The notes under the pieces: model-generated
Told to the model about the DNA's origin: nothing
The model's database searches: none
The model's input: the letters and a program-made list of their open reading frames with translations, nothing else
Part shown: positions 29,674-40,003 of the stretch, in pieces
Layout: every line of letters starts with the position of its first letter
Numbering within the stretch: the stretch's first letter is position 1
Program-made: the position numbers and the translations under genes
Source of the DNA: Mesostigma viride
Taxonomy: Eukaryota > Streptophyta > Mesostigmatophyceae > Mesostigmatales > Mesostigmataceae
Length of the DNA: 64,000 bases
Direction of reading: 5' to 3'
Assembly (NCBI GenBank): GCA_009746045.1
Contig: RPFO01000076.1
Coordinates: forward strand, 1,114,114 to 1,178,113

Positions 29674-32592
29674 ATGCAGGAGCATCACTTGTTGTTGGGT
29701 ATGAAGGCCCTGATCCCAGGCTTTGGGGTATGCAAGAGTGTGCAGGCAGACTTGCAGTTTGACTGTTTGCTCAAGCATCAGGACCAGCTGCCTTGTAAGC
29801 TGGTAGTAGTCCCCAGGGAGAGTCATGGGCAGCAAGGGGCTGTAGAAAGATCCATACGTGAAGTGAAGACAGTGGTGCTAGCAGCAGAGTCAGTGCCACT
29901 TGTGGCATCTGCCTTAGAGAGGGCAGCCTGGTGTAAGGGGATAGAAGAGCAGCTGAACCACAGGGTTAATTATTACTTTGATGGTGTGGCTGTCTCTCCC
30001 CTGGCCCTGCAGTATAGCTTACTACCTGAGAATGTGGTGCAGGCCAGTCTTAGAAAGGCAGACAGGCTGTTTGCCCAGCTGAGACGTAAGGACAAGAACT
30101 GGAATGTGCTGAGGCCTCAGGTGGGGCTGAAGGTCAGGATGTGGAAGGAACCATCTATTCCAGGCAAGCGGGGGAAGTGGCAGGATGGGGTTGTCACTCG
30201 TGTGGAGGAAGCTAACAGATCTTGCCTGGTGGCTTTGGAAAAGGATCCAAGGCACGTGTACAGGTTGTCCTGGGCTCATGTCAAGGAGAGAAGGCCACAT
30301 GCAATCTGGCCTGCAGACGGGCCAGGCCCTCCCAGCTGGGTTGAGGAGCCAGGCCAGAGCCAGGCAGCAGCAGCTAACAATCCTCTGGTGGTGGATGATG
30401 GTCTGTCCCTACTGGAAGATGACGAGCAGGAGGCTGCTGAAGCAACTGTCACAAGGCCAGAGGGGACGGGGCAGCCACCTAAGGCCCGGGGGCCTCTCAT
30501 GGCGGACGTCATCCGAGCACTCATGCGCAGCAAACATGATCCCAAGGTATCCAAGCTCACGGGGTGGGGGTCGTGCTGGGCAGCTACAATGGAGGTAGAT
30601 ACCAACTCACAGGTGTCTGTCATCAGGGAAGAGGATGCTGTAGGCTTACAGATGTCCCATCCCAGTTGCCTTGCTGTGTCTGATTTCTCAGGAAAGGTGT
30701 CCATGAAGATCCTTGGGGAAGTGAGTGTGCCTATCTTAGGGGTGCCCACCACGTTCTGTGTGGTAGAGGGCTATCAGGGGCCTGCCATTCTGGGTCAGAA
30801 CTTCTTGTGCATGCCAGGGGTTACTTTGACCTCTGATGAGTTGGCACTAGAAGGCAGGGGCAGCCTCCCCCTTGAAAGATATCACTATTCCCAGGGTCTT
30901 GCAGTGGCGGTGAAGGCTGTTAAGAGTCAGCCAGCTGAGGGTCCTCAAGGTCAGGAGCCCATAGCTGAGGACCTGTTGATAATCCCAACCACCTTTGATC
31001 CACGGCAGTTAGGGGTAAACAGGTACCAGATAGCTGCTCACAGTCCTATTCCCTGGCGCCAGCTAGTCGAGATGATGCAAAGCCCCAAGATGGCTAAGGC
31101 ATGGACTCTTGGCTTTGTTGCTTCTGGGCATGAGTGGATAGTTTCCAACTGTGCAGAACCTGTGGATGAGCTGCCAGAAGTTCACCAGCTGCTCAGATTG
31201 ATGTTTGTCCTCAAGCTCAAGGAGGTAGATGGTGTCCAGGTGCCACATGTCAGACCAGTTGTAACCGAGTATCATGGCACTGGCCAGTTGTTAGATGAGG
31301 AGCTCTATACTCCAGGGATGCTGCATGACACGTGGAGGATTCTGCTGTGTATATTTCTGTCTTTTCTGGTCAAGGGTGTGCCCTATAGCTCTGTGCTGAT
31401 TGATTTCAAGAGGGCTTTTCTCAAGGGTGACCAAGATCAGGCTAGGCAGACTTGGAGAGATATCCCTCCTTTCTTTGTGACTGTACCTGCTGTATGGAGA
31501 GCAGAGATAAAGGCCAGGTACCTGAGAATTCTGAAAGGGTTGGAAGGTCTCAGGTCCAGTCCCATTATCTGGAGAAAGAGCCTAGAGAAATTCTTGAAGA
31601 ATACTTGTGGGTTTTCTGTGTCTCCAGTGGATCCCTGTTTGTTCCAAGGGTCCCACAATGGCCTTCCTGTCTTTGCCTCACTGCATGGTGATGACCTGCA
31701 TCTCATAGGTCCACCAGACTGGGTTGAGGCTGTTTTGGCCAAGATCCAGAAGCGGTTTGAGCTGGGTAAGATACAGCACATGGTGGAGAATGAGCCTATG
31801 GTCTTCTGTGGCATGCAGGCTACGTTGTTCCAAGCCAAGGGCTCGTGGTTCATCAGGATGGAGGGTGGTAAGGACTACCCACAGCAGATTGTAGATGCAT
31901 TGCAGGAGCCCATCACGCAGGCTAGGTGTGCTACCATCAGGGGCATGCTGGCATGGCTTGCAAGTATATGTGCCCCTGACCTGCTGGTTTTGAGTCGACT
32001 CACTGATTCCCAGCTGGTTGAGGTGGGTGCTGAGAGTGTGGTGCAGGCTGTCATGATGTCTCCCCCTCTTATACTGGGTCCTGTGGATTTGTACAAGCCC
32101 CTTGACATGATCCTTTATGTTGACAGTTCTATGGACAATAGGAAGGTCACAGAAGTCAGGGGCAGGGCAGCAGCATTAGTCACCCTGGAGCAAGATCACA
32201 CCTCACTTGTTACCTGGTACAGTCGGTTGCAAAACAGGGTTACACCCAGCAGTGATATTGCTGAGTGCAGGGCAATCTGTGAAGGGCTGCATACTGCTCT
32301 TTACTTAAGGGAGCTATTCTACCAGCTATGTCAAGTGGCTTCCTGTAGGTTGCAGCTGCACACACTGGTGAGGACTGATAGCATGGGCATGGTGCAGTTT
32401 GTGCACAGGCAGCTAGCCAGGAGCAGGGACCTTGACTACTTGTTGCTCAAGGAGATGTCCTACCTAGCTCACATTGAACATGTGCCTGGTGTGGATAACC
32501 CTGCAGATGCCCTCACCAAGCTGGAGGAGAAGGCGGAGCGGCAGTACCCCCTGCTCCGTGGGCTCATGGACCCCTTGCACGGGCGGCCATAG
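29674..32592 (+). CDS. pol: Element B2 Pol main part: integrase core end, retropepsin-like, RT, RNase H
   Basis: A 972-codon frame is collinear with B1 Pol from its residue 224. It includes the last catalytic Glu of integrase (AVERSIREVKTV), the SH3-like tail (PGKRGKWQDG) and the retropepsin-like domain: Asp at 30598-30600 in VDTNSQVSV, plus AILGQNFLCMPG. RT has VLIDFKRAFLKGD, with HGDD at 31684-31695. RNase H has LYVDSSMDN, a DIAECRAICEG acidic helix and ADALTK. It stops at TAG 32590-32592. Both B copies share the same protease position and the same HGDD box, so these are lineage traits and not mutations of one copy. Confidence 0.92.
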   Translation: MQEHHLLLGMKALIPGFGVCKSVQADLQFDCLLKHQDQLPCKLVVVPRESHGQQGAVERSIREVKTVVLAAESVPLVASALERAAWCKGIEEQLNHRVNYYFDGVAVSPLALQYSLLPENVVQASLRKADRLFAQLRRKDKNWNVLRPQVGLKVRMWKEPSIPGKRGKWQDGVVTRVEEANRSCLVALEKDPRHVYRLSWAHVKERRPHAIWPADGPGPPSWVEEPGQSQAAAANNPLVVDDGLSLLEDDEQEAAEATVTRPEGTGQPPKARGPLMADVIRALMRSKHDPKVSKLTGWGSCWAATMEVDTNSQVSVIREEDAVGLQMSHPSCLAVSDFSGKVSMKILGEVSVPILGVPTTFCVVEGYQGPAILGQNFLCMPGVTLTSDELALEGRGSLPLERYHYSQGLAVAVKAVKSQPAEGPQGQEPIAEDLLIIPTTFDPRQLGVNRYQIAAHSPIPWRQLVEMMQSPKMAKAWTLGFVASGHEWIVSNCAEPVDELPEVHQLLRLMFVLKLKEVDGVQVPHVRPVVTEYHGTGQLLDEELYTPGMLHDTWRILLCIFLSFLVKGVPYSSVLIDFKRAFLKGDQDQARQTWRDIPPFFVTVPAVWRAEIKARYLRILKGLEGLRSSPIIWRKSLEKFLKNTCGFSVSPVDPCLFQGSHNGLPVFASLHGDDLHLIGPPDWVEAVLAKIQKRFELGKIQHMVENEPMVFCGMQATLFQAKGSWFIRMEGGKDYPQQIVDALQEPITQARCATIRGMLAWLASICAPDLLVLSRLTDSQLVEVGAESVVQAVMMSPPLILGPVDLYKPLDMILYVDSSMDNRKVTEVRGRAAALVTLEQDHTSLVTWYSRLQNRVTPSSDIAECRAICEGLHTALYLRELFYQLCQVASCRLQLHTLVRTDSMGMVQFVHRQLARSRDLDYLLLKEMSYLAHIEHVPGVDNPADALTKLEEKAERQYPLLRGLMDPLHGRP

Positions 32593-33575
32593 AGACCAGG
32601 CCTTGCTTCAGCTTGGGTGTCCCCGGTGGGTTGTTTGACCAAAGTGCCAAGTGGTGACTGGTGCTTGCTGGTTGACAACTGGTCCTTCAGGGTTAGGTAC
32701 ACCCTCCTGGACAGGAGTTGGTGTGGAATGTCACTCCTACCAGCTGAGAATCATGCCTGGCCCTCCCCATGGGGTTCAGAAGAGTCGCCAGGACTTAAGT
32801 CGACGCCTTTGGCCTCAAACAGTTAGGCCATGCAAGGGCAACCCGAATGCTGGTTCTTACAGGTTGCTGTACATATGTTTTCTAGTGCTTGTTTCCAACC
32901 TGTTGCTAATAAAGAACCTGGTTGTGTGACCATGTGACATGGTTGCCAGGGAGCCACATTCTGGGTTATATAATGCTTGAATAAAACATAATCATGTCAT
33001 TCTCATGTTGTTCACATGGTTGTCATGTTTGTCTTGTGAAAGTTCCAGGTCACCTATAAACCTGGAGGTTGGGGTGGGGTTCAATTCCCCAGCAGAGCCA
33101 CAGCCTGGCATGAATGACTCCTGGGCTTAACACCCAGTGAAGACATGGGCTCCCCAAGGAGGCAGCATTAATCTAGGTGCTACCTGGTTCTTTGAGCAGA
33201 AGGGAAAGGTTGGCCAAGGCGGGCGCCATAAGAACGGGCGCCTGTGATAACTGTGAAAGACCAGGAACTCACAATAGTACGTTCTTGGCATCCTGTAATC
33301 CCAGCCATTGAGCTAGGTAATGTACCTTGACATTAATCCAACACCAAGTTCCCAAGGAAAGGTTGGGAGCTGACCAAGGGGTCAGGGGATAACCTGGGGT
33401 GACCTCTGATTCACTGGCCAGCATACCTAAGCTGTTCCAAGGGCACATATGTTGTGTTCCCAAAAGGAAGGCAGGAACCTGGGCCCTGACAGGTCTGATC
33501 AACCTCAAGGGACCAAGCGATCTGTGGCTGAGTGGGCACAAGCTAGGCTAGGTTGTTTCAAGCTGGTCCAGCTCC
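32593..33575 (+). other. B2 3' untranslated region
   Basis: About 1 kb without a supported gene. It contains AATAAA-like signals near 32910 and 32982. The first 420 bases are homologous to B1 3' UTR (8757-9174). Confidence 0.6.
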
Positions 33576-33593
33576 AAAAGAAGAAAGGGTTGG
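33576..33593 (+). promoter_or_regulatory. Polypurine tract of B2
   Basis: AAAAGAAGAAAGGGTTGG ends exactly at the AGTTAG start of the 3' LTR. Element C has the closely similar GAAAAAAGAAAGGGCTGG before its AGTTGC terminus. Confidence 0.8.
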
Positions 33594-34237
33594 AGTTAGC
33601 ATTTTGGGCAACCAATATGCTAAGTGGATGCAGTTTGGAAAGACCTTTCCAACGCCGTGCTGACCGCCTGAAACAGACAAGGGACAAGAAAGATATGAGG
33701 TCCCGAAGTCCTAGCCGTCCGCGGTGGCGAGGGTGCAACCTTCTGGGTAGTGGACAGGACACGTGGCAGGCCGTGCCTGCACAGGCTTAGCCTGACTATC
33801 ACGTGACTGTGGTCCACGTAGACCAGGAGGGCAGCAGCCTGCGACTGGTGGGGTACTGGAACTGGCACAAGGCTGCAAGGATACTAGGTCTTGCAGGCTT
33901 GTGACAGGTCCTGTACTTCCTAGGTTGCAGGTAGCTAGGTAAATCCAGTTCGTCCTGGCTCTGCAAGGATGCCAGTGGACGTTGAGGATTTGCTAGCAAG
34001 CCTGCAATATGCCTCGTCACACCGATGGGAACGAGGAGCAACAAAGAGGCATATAGCTTGGTCATGGGGATGGCCAAGCTATCTCGGAAGCACGCGCTCT
34101 GGTTGCCCACTTGAACGTGGAAGTGACCAACAACGTGTGGCTTGGTGTTTGGGCTAAAGGTTGCTGTCCCCAGCAATTGGCTCAAGCTCTGCGTGAAAGA
34201 CCAAGAGCTCACACGCTCTGGGCTGGTCCGTCTAACT
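33594..34237 (+). repeat. 3' LTR of B2
   Basis: Starts AGTTAGCATTTTGGGC and ends GTCTAACT, nearly identical to 25772-26417. Confidence 0.92.
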
Positions 34238-34242
34238 CACGA
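34238..34242. repeat. Target site duplication of B2, right copy
   Basis: CACGA, matching 25767-25771. Confidence 0.88.
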
Positions 34243-34474
34243 CGCGAGCCCGTTGTATAATCGGGTCCGCCGCCGCTGGCCTGCTGCCTCCCCCACTCAC
34301 CGCCACCCACCCCTCTTCTGCCAAGTGCCTCGCTACGTAGGCCGCTTGCACGAATGTTGGAGCGTTTGCTTGGTTACGGTAGGGGAAAAATGCTTGCGCA
34401 TCTCTCTGCTCGTTCGCCTCACCAGCACCGTGGCTGCTTGACGATGAACCAGACATGAAAGCGCTTGGAAGCAA
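34243..34474 (-). pseudogene. Element B1 ORF0, N-terminal part
   Basis: The minus-strand frame (MLPSAFMSGSSSSS, then APTFVQAAYVARHLAEEGWVAV, PIIQRARVV) is the beginning of the protein continued at 25771. It aligns with B2 ORF0 (STFVQAAHLARAW, GGWVAVFG, VVMRVRATT). The B2 insertion falls between RVV and ISPGE, without loss of frame after one CACGA copy is discounted. Confidence 0.8.
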
Positions 34475-34481
34475 TAGTACG

Positions 34482-35142
34482 ATTTGCGCAGCAACTCGTC
34501 AGCAGAGCTTGTGAGCTCCTGGTCCTTGCCGGCTGGAATGACCCTAGGCTGCTGGCTAGCAACCTTTATCCTCACACCAGGCCTACGACCCTCGATAGGC
34601 TCGCCACTCGTCGTGACGACCAAGGTTCGTGTGTGAAGACGCTCGTTGCCTCGTTGAGCCTCGAGCTATATGCAACCTCGTTCCATCCTTGTTCCTCGGT
34701 CATGAGCAACGCTGGGCAACGCTACATTGCCAGAGCCTCGTATCGCTGCCCTGCATCCTCGTTGCAGGCAGCATACAGGAATCTCTGGCTATCCTGTGTC
34801 TAGGACAGCACAGGACCTGCCACAGTCCTGCAAGGACTTACATCCTTGCAGACCTGCTGGCTGGCTACTGGCTTCTACTAGCCGTCAGTTCTACTACCGT
34901 TGAGCCCTCAGTACACTGTGTCCCAGTCACGTGAGAATACAGGCTAAGCCTGTGCAGGCACGGCCTGCCACGTGTCCTGTCCACTATGCCCTGAGTGTGC
35001 CCCGCCCTCGCCCACCGGTCGGCAGTACTTCGGGACTTGATATCTTTCTAGTCCCTTGTCTGTTCTAGGCGGTTGACACGGCGTTGGAAAGGTCTCCTCA
35101 ACCTGCATCCATCTAGCACATTGGTGCCCCAATATGCTAACT
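34482..35142 (-). repeat. 5' LTR of B1
   Basis: This region is a diverged, inverted relative of the B2 LTR. Its outer end on the minus strand is AGTTAGCATATTGGGG, close to the B2 terminus AGTTAGCATTTTGGGC. The inner end meets CGTACTATTGCTTCC (34463-34481, minus strand), the same internal start as in B2. The inner terminus is not a clean CTAACT. Outside it, at 35143, the remnant LTR of element C begins. Confidence 0.8.
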
Positions 35143-35255
35143 GGTCATGCACACAAGCTGTGTGCAGCAATTGTGAGTATTGTTTCACAGATTTACATTC
35201 CATTATGCATGCACCAGTTTATACACGCATTTCGGTCATGCAACAGATTGCAACT
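35143..35255 (-). repeat. Truncated 3' LTR of element C
   Basis: A 113-bp direct repeat of 40830-40942 with no difference seen. On the minus strand it begins AGTTGCAATCTG right after a polypurine tract. The other 820 or so bases would lie beyond the far end of B1 and are not in the window. Confidence 0.88.
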
Positions 35256-35273
35256 CCAGCCCTTTCTTTTTTC
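35256..35273 (-). promoter_or_regulatory. Polypurine tract of element C
   Basis: On the minus strand GAAAAAAGAAAGGGCTGG abuts the LTR. From 35274 to 35472 no gene is seen (3' UTR of C). Confidence 0.8.
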
Positions 35274-35472
35274 ATGTGGCAATAGGACTGCGTACTCAAA
35301 TCTGTAAGAACTACAGCCGCGCAGGCCTTGCCATCATGAACGCACCTTAGGCCCCACATGGTTTTGGAGGGTAATCCCCAGCCAAACAAATTACACCAGA
35401 GCATCGCTACCGGAAAAACCTACCAAGGTAAAACCCGAGTCAAGGGGCCATTCACACTCCACGACATCTCAA

Positions 35473-35700
35473 CTAGTGCCGTGGCTGACCCAGCGACATA
35501 TTGTTCATTTGGTGCCTAAGAAGAGTATACTGTGCCTTGGCGGAGCTATAGAGCTTGGTAAGAGCATCCGAGCAATTCTGGTCGCCTGCCACGTGCTCGG
35601 TATGGAGCGCATCAGAAAATTCCTTCACCCGGACGAAGTCAAGGTCTCTCGTGCGAGCGTAGGGGTTCTCAATGAAGTCCACCAGCGCTTGGCTGTCGGT
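35473..35700 (-). pseudogene. pol: Element C Pol: RNase H C-terminal end
   Basis: The frame gives MRTDSQALVDFI, RTRDLDFVRVKEFSDALHTEHVAG and SDALTKLY, matching the end of B RNase H (RTDSMGMVQFV...RDLDYLLLKEM...ADALTK). It is out of register with the preceding RT/RNase H frame, so a shift lies near 35700. Confidence 0.8.
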
Positions 35701-36763
35701 GCGCATGACGCGATCGATGCGTGTGGTGAGACCGCCCAGCTTGAGGATCCAGCAGAGACTGTAGCGCGTGGAAATACGCGAGCTCACTTGCAGCCTCGCA
35801 GTACGCACGCGCCTCGGCGGTGTCCGACCCCACATACACACGGCGGTGGAGACGTGAGAACCACGCAAAGATGGAGGATGGCGCAGATTGTTCAGCGTTT
35901 GAGATATAGCTAACAGCCGCACACCTACCACGCATCTTGGTGAGCACCCGCGTATCCAAAGAACTGTCACAACAAGCCCCTAGCTCGATGGGCTTGTCCC
36001 AGTCAACACCCTGCAGGACCAACCCCGGTGAGGCCTGCACATACTCAGCTACAACCGGGCGGGCCAACAAGCAGAGAACATCGTCTGTCAACCGACTAAG
36101 GACAGCCAAGTCAGGGCTCGTGGTACACGCAAGCCAATTGAGTTTGCCACGCAGCGCACCACACTCAGAGGGAAGGATAGGCCCAGTGCGGGCCATGACC
36201 TCCTTGACCAGGTCGGGGACATAGCTACCCTTAGGATGCAGCAACATGACCCACTGCCCTTGCTCATCGTGATCGAGAATAGTGTCCATGCCCATGAAGG
36301 GCACGATCTTGCCCGGCTCCCTAAAGACGAGCTTGCCCACAGGGTACACTGAGTGCACGAGCGAATGGAACCACACAATCCACTCCCGTGGCCCCAGGCA
36401 GTCACAGTCATCGGCATGCACGAAAACAAACACGAGCTCCCCCTTCCAGACACCAACAAACAAGGAGGGGTCCAGGTCGCTGTACATCATGCGTGCGCGG
36501 TTAAGTAGAAGGCGCTCTAAACTCTTGCGCCACGCCCGCGGCCCGGCCACGGTCCCATCCACAGCCTTCACCAACCTCATGAACTTCTTGCCCACAATAG
36601 GTTCCCACATCTTGGGTGTCCTAACATACAGCGGTGTGGTGCCCTCCCACAATTTAGCCGTCTCATCTGAATCCCCGTTAAGGAAGGCCTTAGAAAAATC
36701 CAGCACCGCGGAGCCATGCGGCAAGCCTTTGTTGAGGCGCCCAAGATGAAAGCACACTAACAA
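35669..36763 (-). pseudogene. pol: Element C Pol: reverse transcriptase and RNase H
   Basis: The 364-codon frame has the RT palm motif (AVLDFSKAFLNGD), FVFVHADDCDCLG as the catalytic box (HADD in place of YVDD), SRLTDDVLCLL and the RNase H start (ELGACCDSSLDTRVL, SDTAEARAYCEAASEL). It is separated from the upstream RT start (36812-37099) by a stop and from the RNase H end by a frameshift. Confidence 0.85.
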
Positions 36764-36811
36764 TCGCCAAGTGTCTTTATTTAAGCCCGGGGCAGTCAGG
36801 GCTGAGGAGGG

Positions 36812-37099
36812 CTAGTGAGAAGATCCAGAAAATTCTAGCACCACAGGTCTAGCAAACTCTACTTTCCTGTCAGTGCCGGGAACCGGCTTCATCTGGAAGG
36901 TCCATTTGAAACGAAGCAACCGGCCATCCCTTGGGACTAGGTCCACTGGCTCCACACAACCCAGTCCTAACCATCGTTCCCCTGCAGCCAGCATAGCCCC
37001 TTGGGTATTGTCTAGCCCTTCCTCGGTTGAGACGTGCCTGGCAACATCATGGAAGGACATGGGGCTTTCAGTGGCAACATCGTGGAAGCTAATCCCCAA
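36812..37099 (-). pseudogene. pol: Element C Pol: N-terminal part of RT
   Basis: The frame contains AGERWLGLGCVEPVDLVPRD, LLRFKWTFQMK and ARPVVLEFSGS, collinear with the B region HEWIVANCAEPVDVLPED...FVLKLKEV...RPVVTEYHGT, then a stop. A near-repeat SFHDVA occurs twice at its start. Confidence 0.75.
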
Positions 37100-37118
37100 A
37101 CTGTCAGGGGTGAGGGCT

Positions 37119-39050
37119 TTAGGGGTGATCGAGAAGATCGCGTGCAGGAGGCAATTCAGAATCCTTGTACTCTACCCCTTTCATGGCAGCCACCATAGGC
37201 AATGAGAGACCCCGAGCAGCGACATCGAGGGAAAAATTATTCAATCGCATGCAGCCAAACCCCGCTCGGGACAGCTGTGTGCTGCTCACTGTAACCCCGG
37301 GTAGCGTCAAGAACGGCTGTCCTAATAAGGCGGGCCCATCATACCCCTCTACCACACACATGGGCGTGTCTGCGCCGAGTATGGTTAAGGGAAATTCCCC
37401 CAGGACCTTGTAGGACCCTGACCTAGCAAAATCAGTGACCTGAGTCCAATGAGAGGGCAGCAAAGGAAAGTCTACACAGTTGGCCCCGATAATAGAGACC
37501 TGGGCCTGGGTATCAATGAGGAGCCCACAATTCAGCGCCCTAGAGGTTAACAAGGAAGAGATGACTGCAGTGCTCGGGCCCAGCTGAGGGGGTACGCCTG
37601 CAGTCTGTGGTGGGCGGCGAAGGGAGCCTAACCCCATGTTATTGTCCCGGCGCAGCCCTAGAACAATCTTGCTGAGCAACCCACCACCCCGGCGAGGCTG
37701 ACTAACGGCAGCCGGACCCTGGCTAACGGCAGGGGTAATGCCCTCCCTACTACCCTCGCGCAGGTCAGCAGGGGGCTCGCGAGCTAAGCTCTGCACATCT
37801 GCAGCAAGTGCCACCAGATCACCGTCCTCCTCAACATGCTCATCGTCCTCTACCTCCCGAGCTTCGGCAGACATTTGCATAGGGTCAGAGGCAGGCATGG
37901 GTAAAAGAGGGGCAATCACGTCACCTGGTGGAGGCCGCAAGAAGTTGTCCGCGTCCTCGTAGTAGTGCAGAAGGCGCTCCCACGCACTTGTGTTCGGTTG
38001 ATAGTGCTTGAGCTTGCTCCACGGGATGTGGTGTTGCTTGTCCTGCAAGGAAACAACGGCCTTGCGCACACTCCCATCCACGGACACTACCGTGGCTGGA
38101 CCATTCCACTGTCCCCTCTTTCCAAAGGGGCCCTCTTTATGCACCCAAACCAGGTCTCCTACACTATAGGCGGTAACCGGCCTACGTGTATCCCTTCGTA
38201 CCAGGTTGGCAAATCTACCCTGCAAATGGCGTGCCCACTCCTCTTCTATCTCTGGTGGGTAGTGGCCGTGCTGCAATCCCTCAGCTGTTATCACCACATT
38301 GCGAGAAGGAATGGACAACAACACACGCCGATTAAGGCATGCACAAATCCGCAACGCCCACATGAGGCGGGCTGCGTATGCTGAAAGGGATGCATCACCT
38401 TGTCTCCGTGCAGCTTGCTTGAATTCTTGCACGGCACGCTCCACTATACCCTGACCAGTGTGGTCCTCACGCCCAACTGTCTTGAGGCATTCAAATCCAG
38501 GCTGGCCCTCTAGACACGCGAACTGCCTGTCCATCTGTATTGACTCGAGTGGTGAGAAAAAGGACGAAGAGACATCAATGGCTTCTGCCAGGTCGGCGGC
38601 TTCCATATGACGCAAAGGAACTACAGCTACGTTGTGAGCATATCTATCTATTGCAATAAAGTATGGCATGTGTGCCCAGAACAGCACATCACCTACGATT
38701 TCCCCCTTTCTCGCAGGTGGATGCTTTACATGGTGGCGAGGAGGCTTGGGGCCCGACGATTGACATTGTGGACAATTTTCGTAACACTCACGACATGCTT
38801 CCAGCATTGGCGCCCCACCAAAAGCCCTAGCAAACTTGTAAGCGTTTGTTCCATGGCCAAAGAAGATGTGAAACCGAGACGCACAGGCATACTTGAAAAT
38901 TGGATCTGTATTGATCAAGTTTGATATTGCCTTAACATCCGCAGCATCGGCCATAAAACTGCCTACATCGTCTACTGCCAGGAGCCTCCTATGCTCCATA
39001 GCGCTGTCCTGCCCTGGGGCCTTCAGTTTTCCTGAGCATTGCGCACCCAC
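37119..39050 (-). pseudogene. pol: Element C Pol: integrase and retropepsin-like domain
   Basis: The 643-codon frame overlaps the gag end by 28 bases in the -1 frame, which suggests a frameshifted Gag-Pol. It has the integrase zinc motif (HIFFGH, CRECYENCPQC), a core with GDVLF, QMDRQFACLE and GIVERAVQEFKQA, an SH3-like tail (VGDLVWVHKEGPFGKRGQWNGP), then the retropepsin-like domain: LLIDTQAQVSIIG and PALLGQPFLTLPG. So protease follows integrase, as in B. The protease triad is DTQ. The frame breaks before RT. Confidence 0.87.
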
Positions 39051-39979
39051 GTGAACCGCTGGCGCCTAATAGGCCCAGCCTTGCCAACATTGTCCGCCTG
39101 GTTGGCAGCAGTCCGCGACTTGCAAAACCGGGCCTTGTGCCCTGGCTTGTGGCACTTGCCACACAGGTTCGTCCCCAACGGGAAAGCCTTGTTGGCCTTG
39201 CAGGTCTCGCGGGTGTGACCAGTCCCCTGGCAGCGAGGACACTTCAGGCGCCCGTCACCGGCGCCAAAAACGGCCCTGATGGCAGGGCCATCGGCATTGA
39301 CTGCTGGCGTCGGCTTCACGGCACCCTTGCCGGCCAGCTCCTGAGCAGCGCCACCGAGCGCCATGATCTCGCGGATGCAGGCGAAAGCAGCAGCCTTGCT
39401 CGCCAGCTTCTCCTTGGTCAGGACGGACGCCAGACTCTGCACGGTGCTTTCTGACATAGCACCGCTGCCAAGGGCCTTGCCCAAGAACAGGACCACCGAA
39501 AAATCATCAGCAAATTTTAGATTGGTTTCTTCTAGCATCCGCTCGAAGGCCAGCGTGGCCTTGGCAGTGTCACCGGACACTTCGAACGTCAGAATCTGCA
39601 TGACGTCCTTGATGGACTTCACCAGCCCTGTCGGCGCGAGAAGCTCAGTGAGCCGCTCAAGGAACTGATTCCAGTCCCATGCCTTCTCCTGGGCGATCCG
39701 AATCAGGTCCCGCACCGCCTGCGGCCCTTTGCTGGCCAGTGGAGCCCCCCGCAAGATCCGAAAAATCTGCGCGGGAGTCTTCACTACCGTGCGGACTTTC
39801 TCCTCCCAGGCGTTGATTGCCCAGACAAAGTCACGGTTTTCCTTGTCCGTAGCCTTGTCGGCCAACGGCTCTGGCAGCATGCGAACCACCAGTTCGTGCT
39901 GTCGCAGCTCCTTGTAAGCATCGGCACCATCGCCAGTCAACTGAATGGCGTCCGTGTCGGAACGGGAACCGCGAGCCAT
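39023..39979 (-). CDS. gag: Element C Gag with two CCHC knuckles
   Basis: The ATG at 39979 (MARGSRSDTDA) is preferred over the open frame upstream, which runs into the LTR. About 318 residues: a helical capsid-like region (FVWAINAWEEKVRTVVKTPAQIFRIL, WNQFLERLTELLAP, TLAFERMLEETNLKFADDFSVVLFLGKAL), then two zinc knuckles, CPRCQGTGHTRETC and CGKCHKPGHKARFC. B Gag has only one. The frame is intact even though pol is not. Pol continues in the -1 frame at its end. Confidence 0.85.
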   Translation of the reverse strand: MARGSRSDTDAIQLTGDGADAYKELRQHELVVRMLPEPLADKATDKENRDFVWAINAWEEKVRTVVKTPAQIFRILRGAPLASKGPQAVRDLIRIAQEKAWDWNQFLERLTELLAPTGLVKSIKDVMQILTFEVSGDTAKATLAFERMLEETNLKFADDFSVVLFLGKALGSGAMSESTVQSLASVLTKEKLASKAAAFACIREIMALGGAAQELAGKGAVKPTPAVNADGPAIRAVFGAGDGRLKCPRCQGTGHTRETCKANKAFPLGTNLCGKCHKPGHKARFCKSRTAANQADNVGKAGPIRRQRFTWVRNAQEN

Positions 39980-40003
39980 TGTAAATAGCAGCTTTTGAGT
40001 ACG

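Larger units (their letters stand above)
25772..34237 (+). mobile_element. Element B2: copia-type element inserted in B1 ORF0
   Basis: This 8.47-kb element has LTRs of 646 and 644 bp, terminal inverted repeats AGTTAG/CTAACT (not TG/CA) and a 5-bp duplication CACGA. Order: ORF0, gag, UGA, pol, 1-kb 3' UTR, polypurine tract. Eight or so LTR differences were seen by eye (about 1.2 percent, half of them indels), so it is recent. It inserted opposite to B1, its own relative, and splits B1 ORF0 in frame at ARVV/ISPGE. Confidence 0.92.
8757..35142 (-). mobile_element. Element B1: copia-type element split by two nested insertions
   Basis: B1 is read on the minus strand. Its parts are: 5' LTR 34482-35142, ORF0 start 34243-34474, [B2 insertion with duplicated CACGA], ORF0 remainder 24845-25771, gag 23442-24790, pol 19852-23435, [element A insertion with duplicated TCTGG], 3' UTR 8757-9174. 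The 3' LTR is not present in clean form. Removing the two insertions restores continuous homology to B2. B1 itself entered the 3' LTR of element C, whose remnant starts at 35143. It shares the INT-PR-RT-RH order with B2 and C. Confidence 0.85.
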
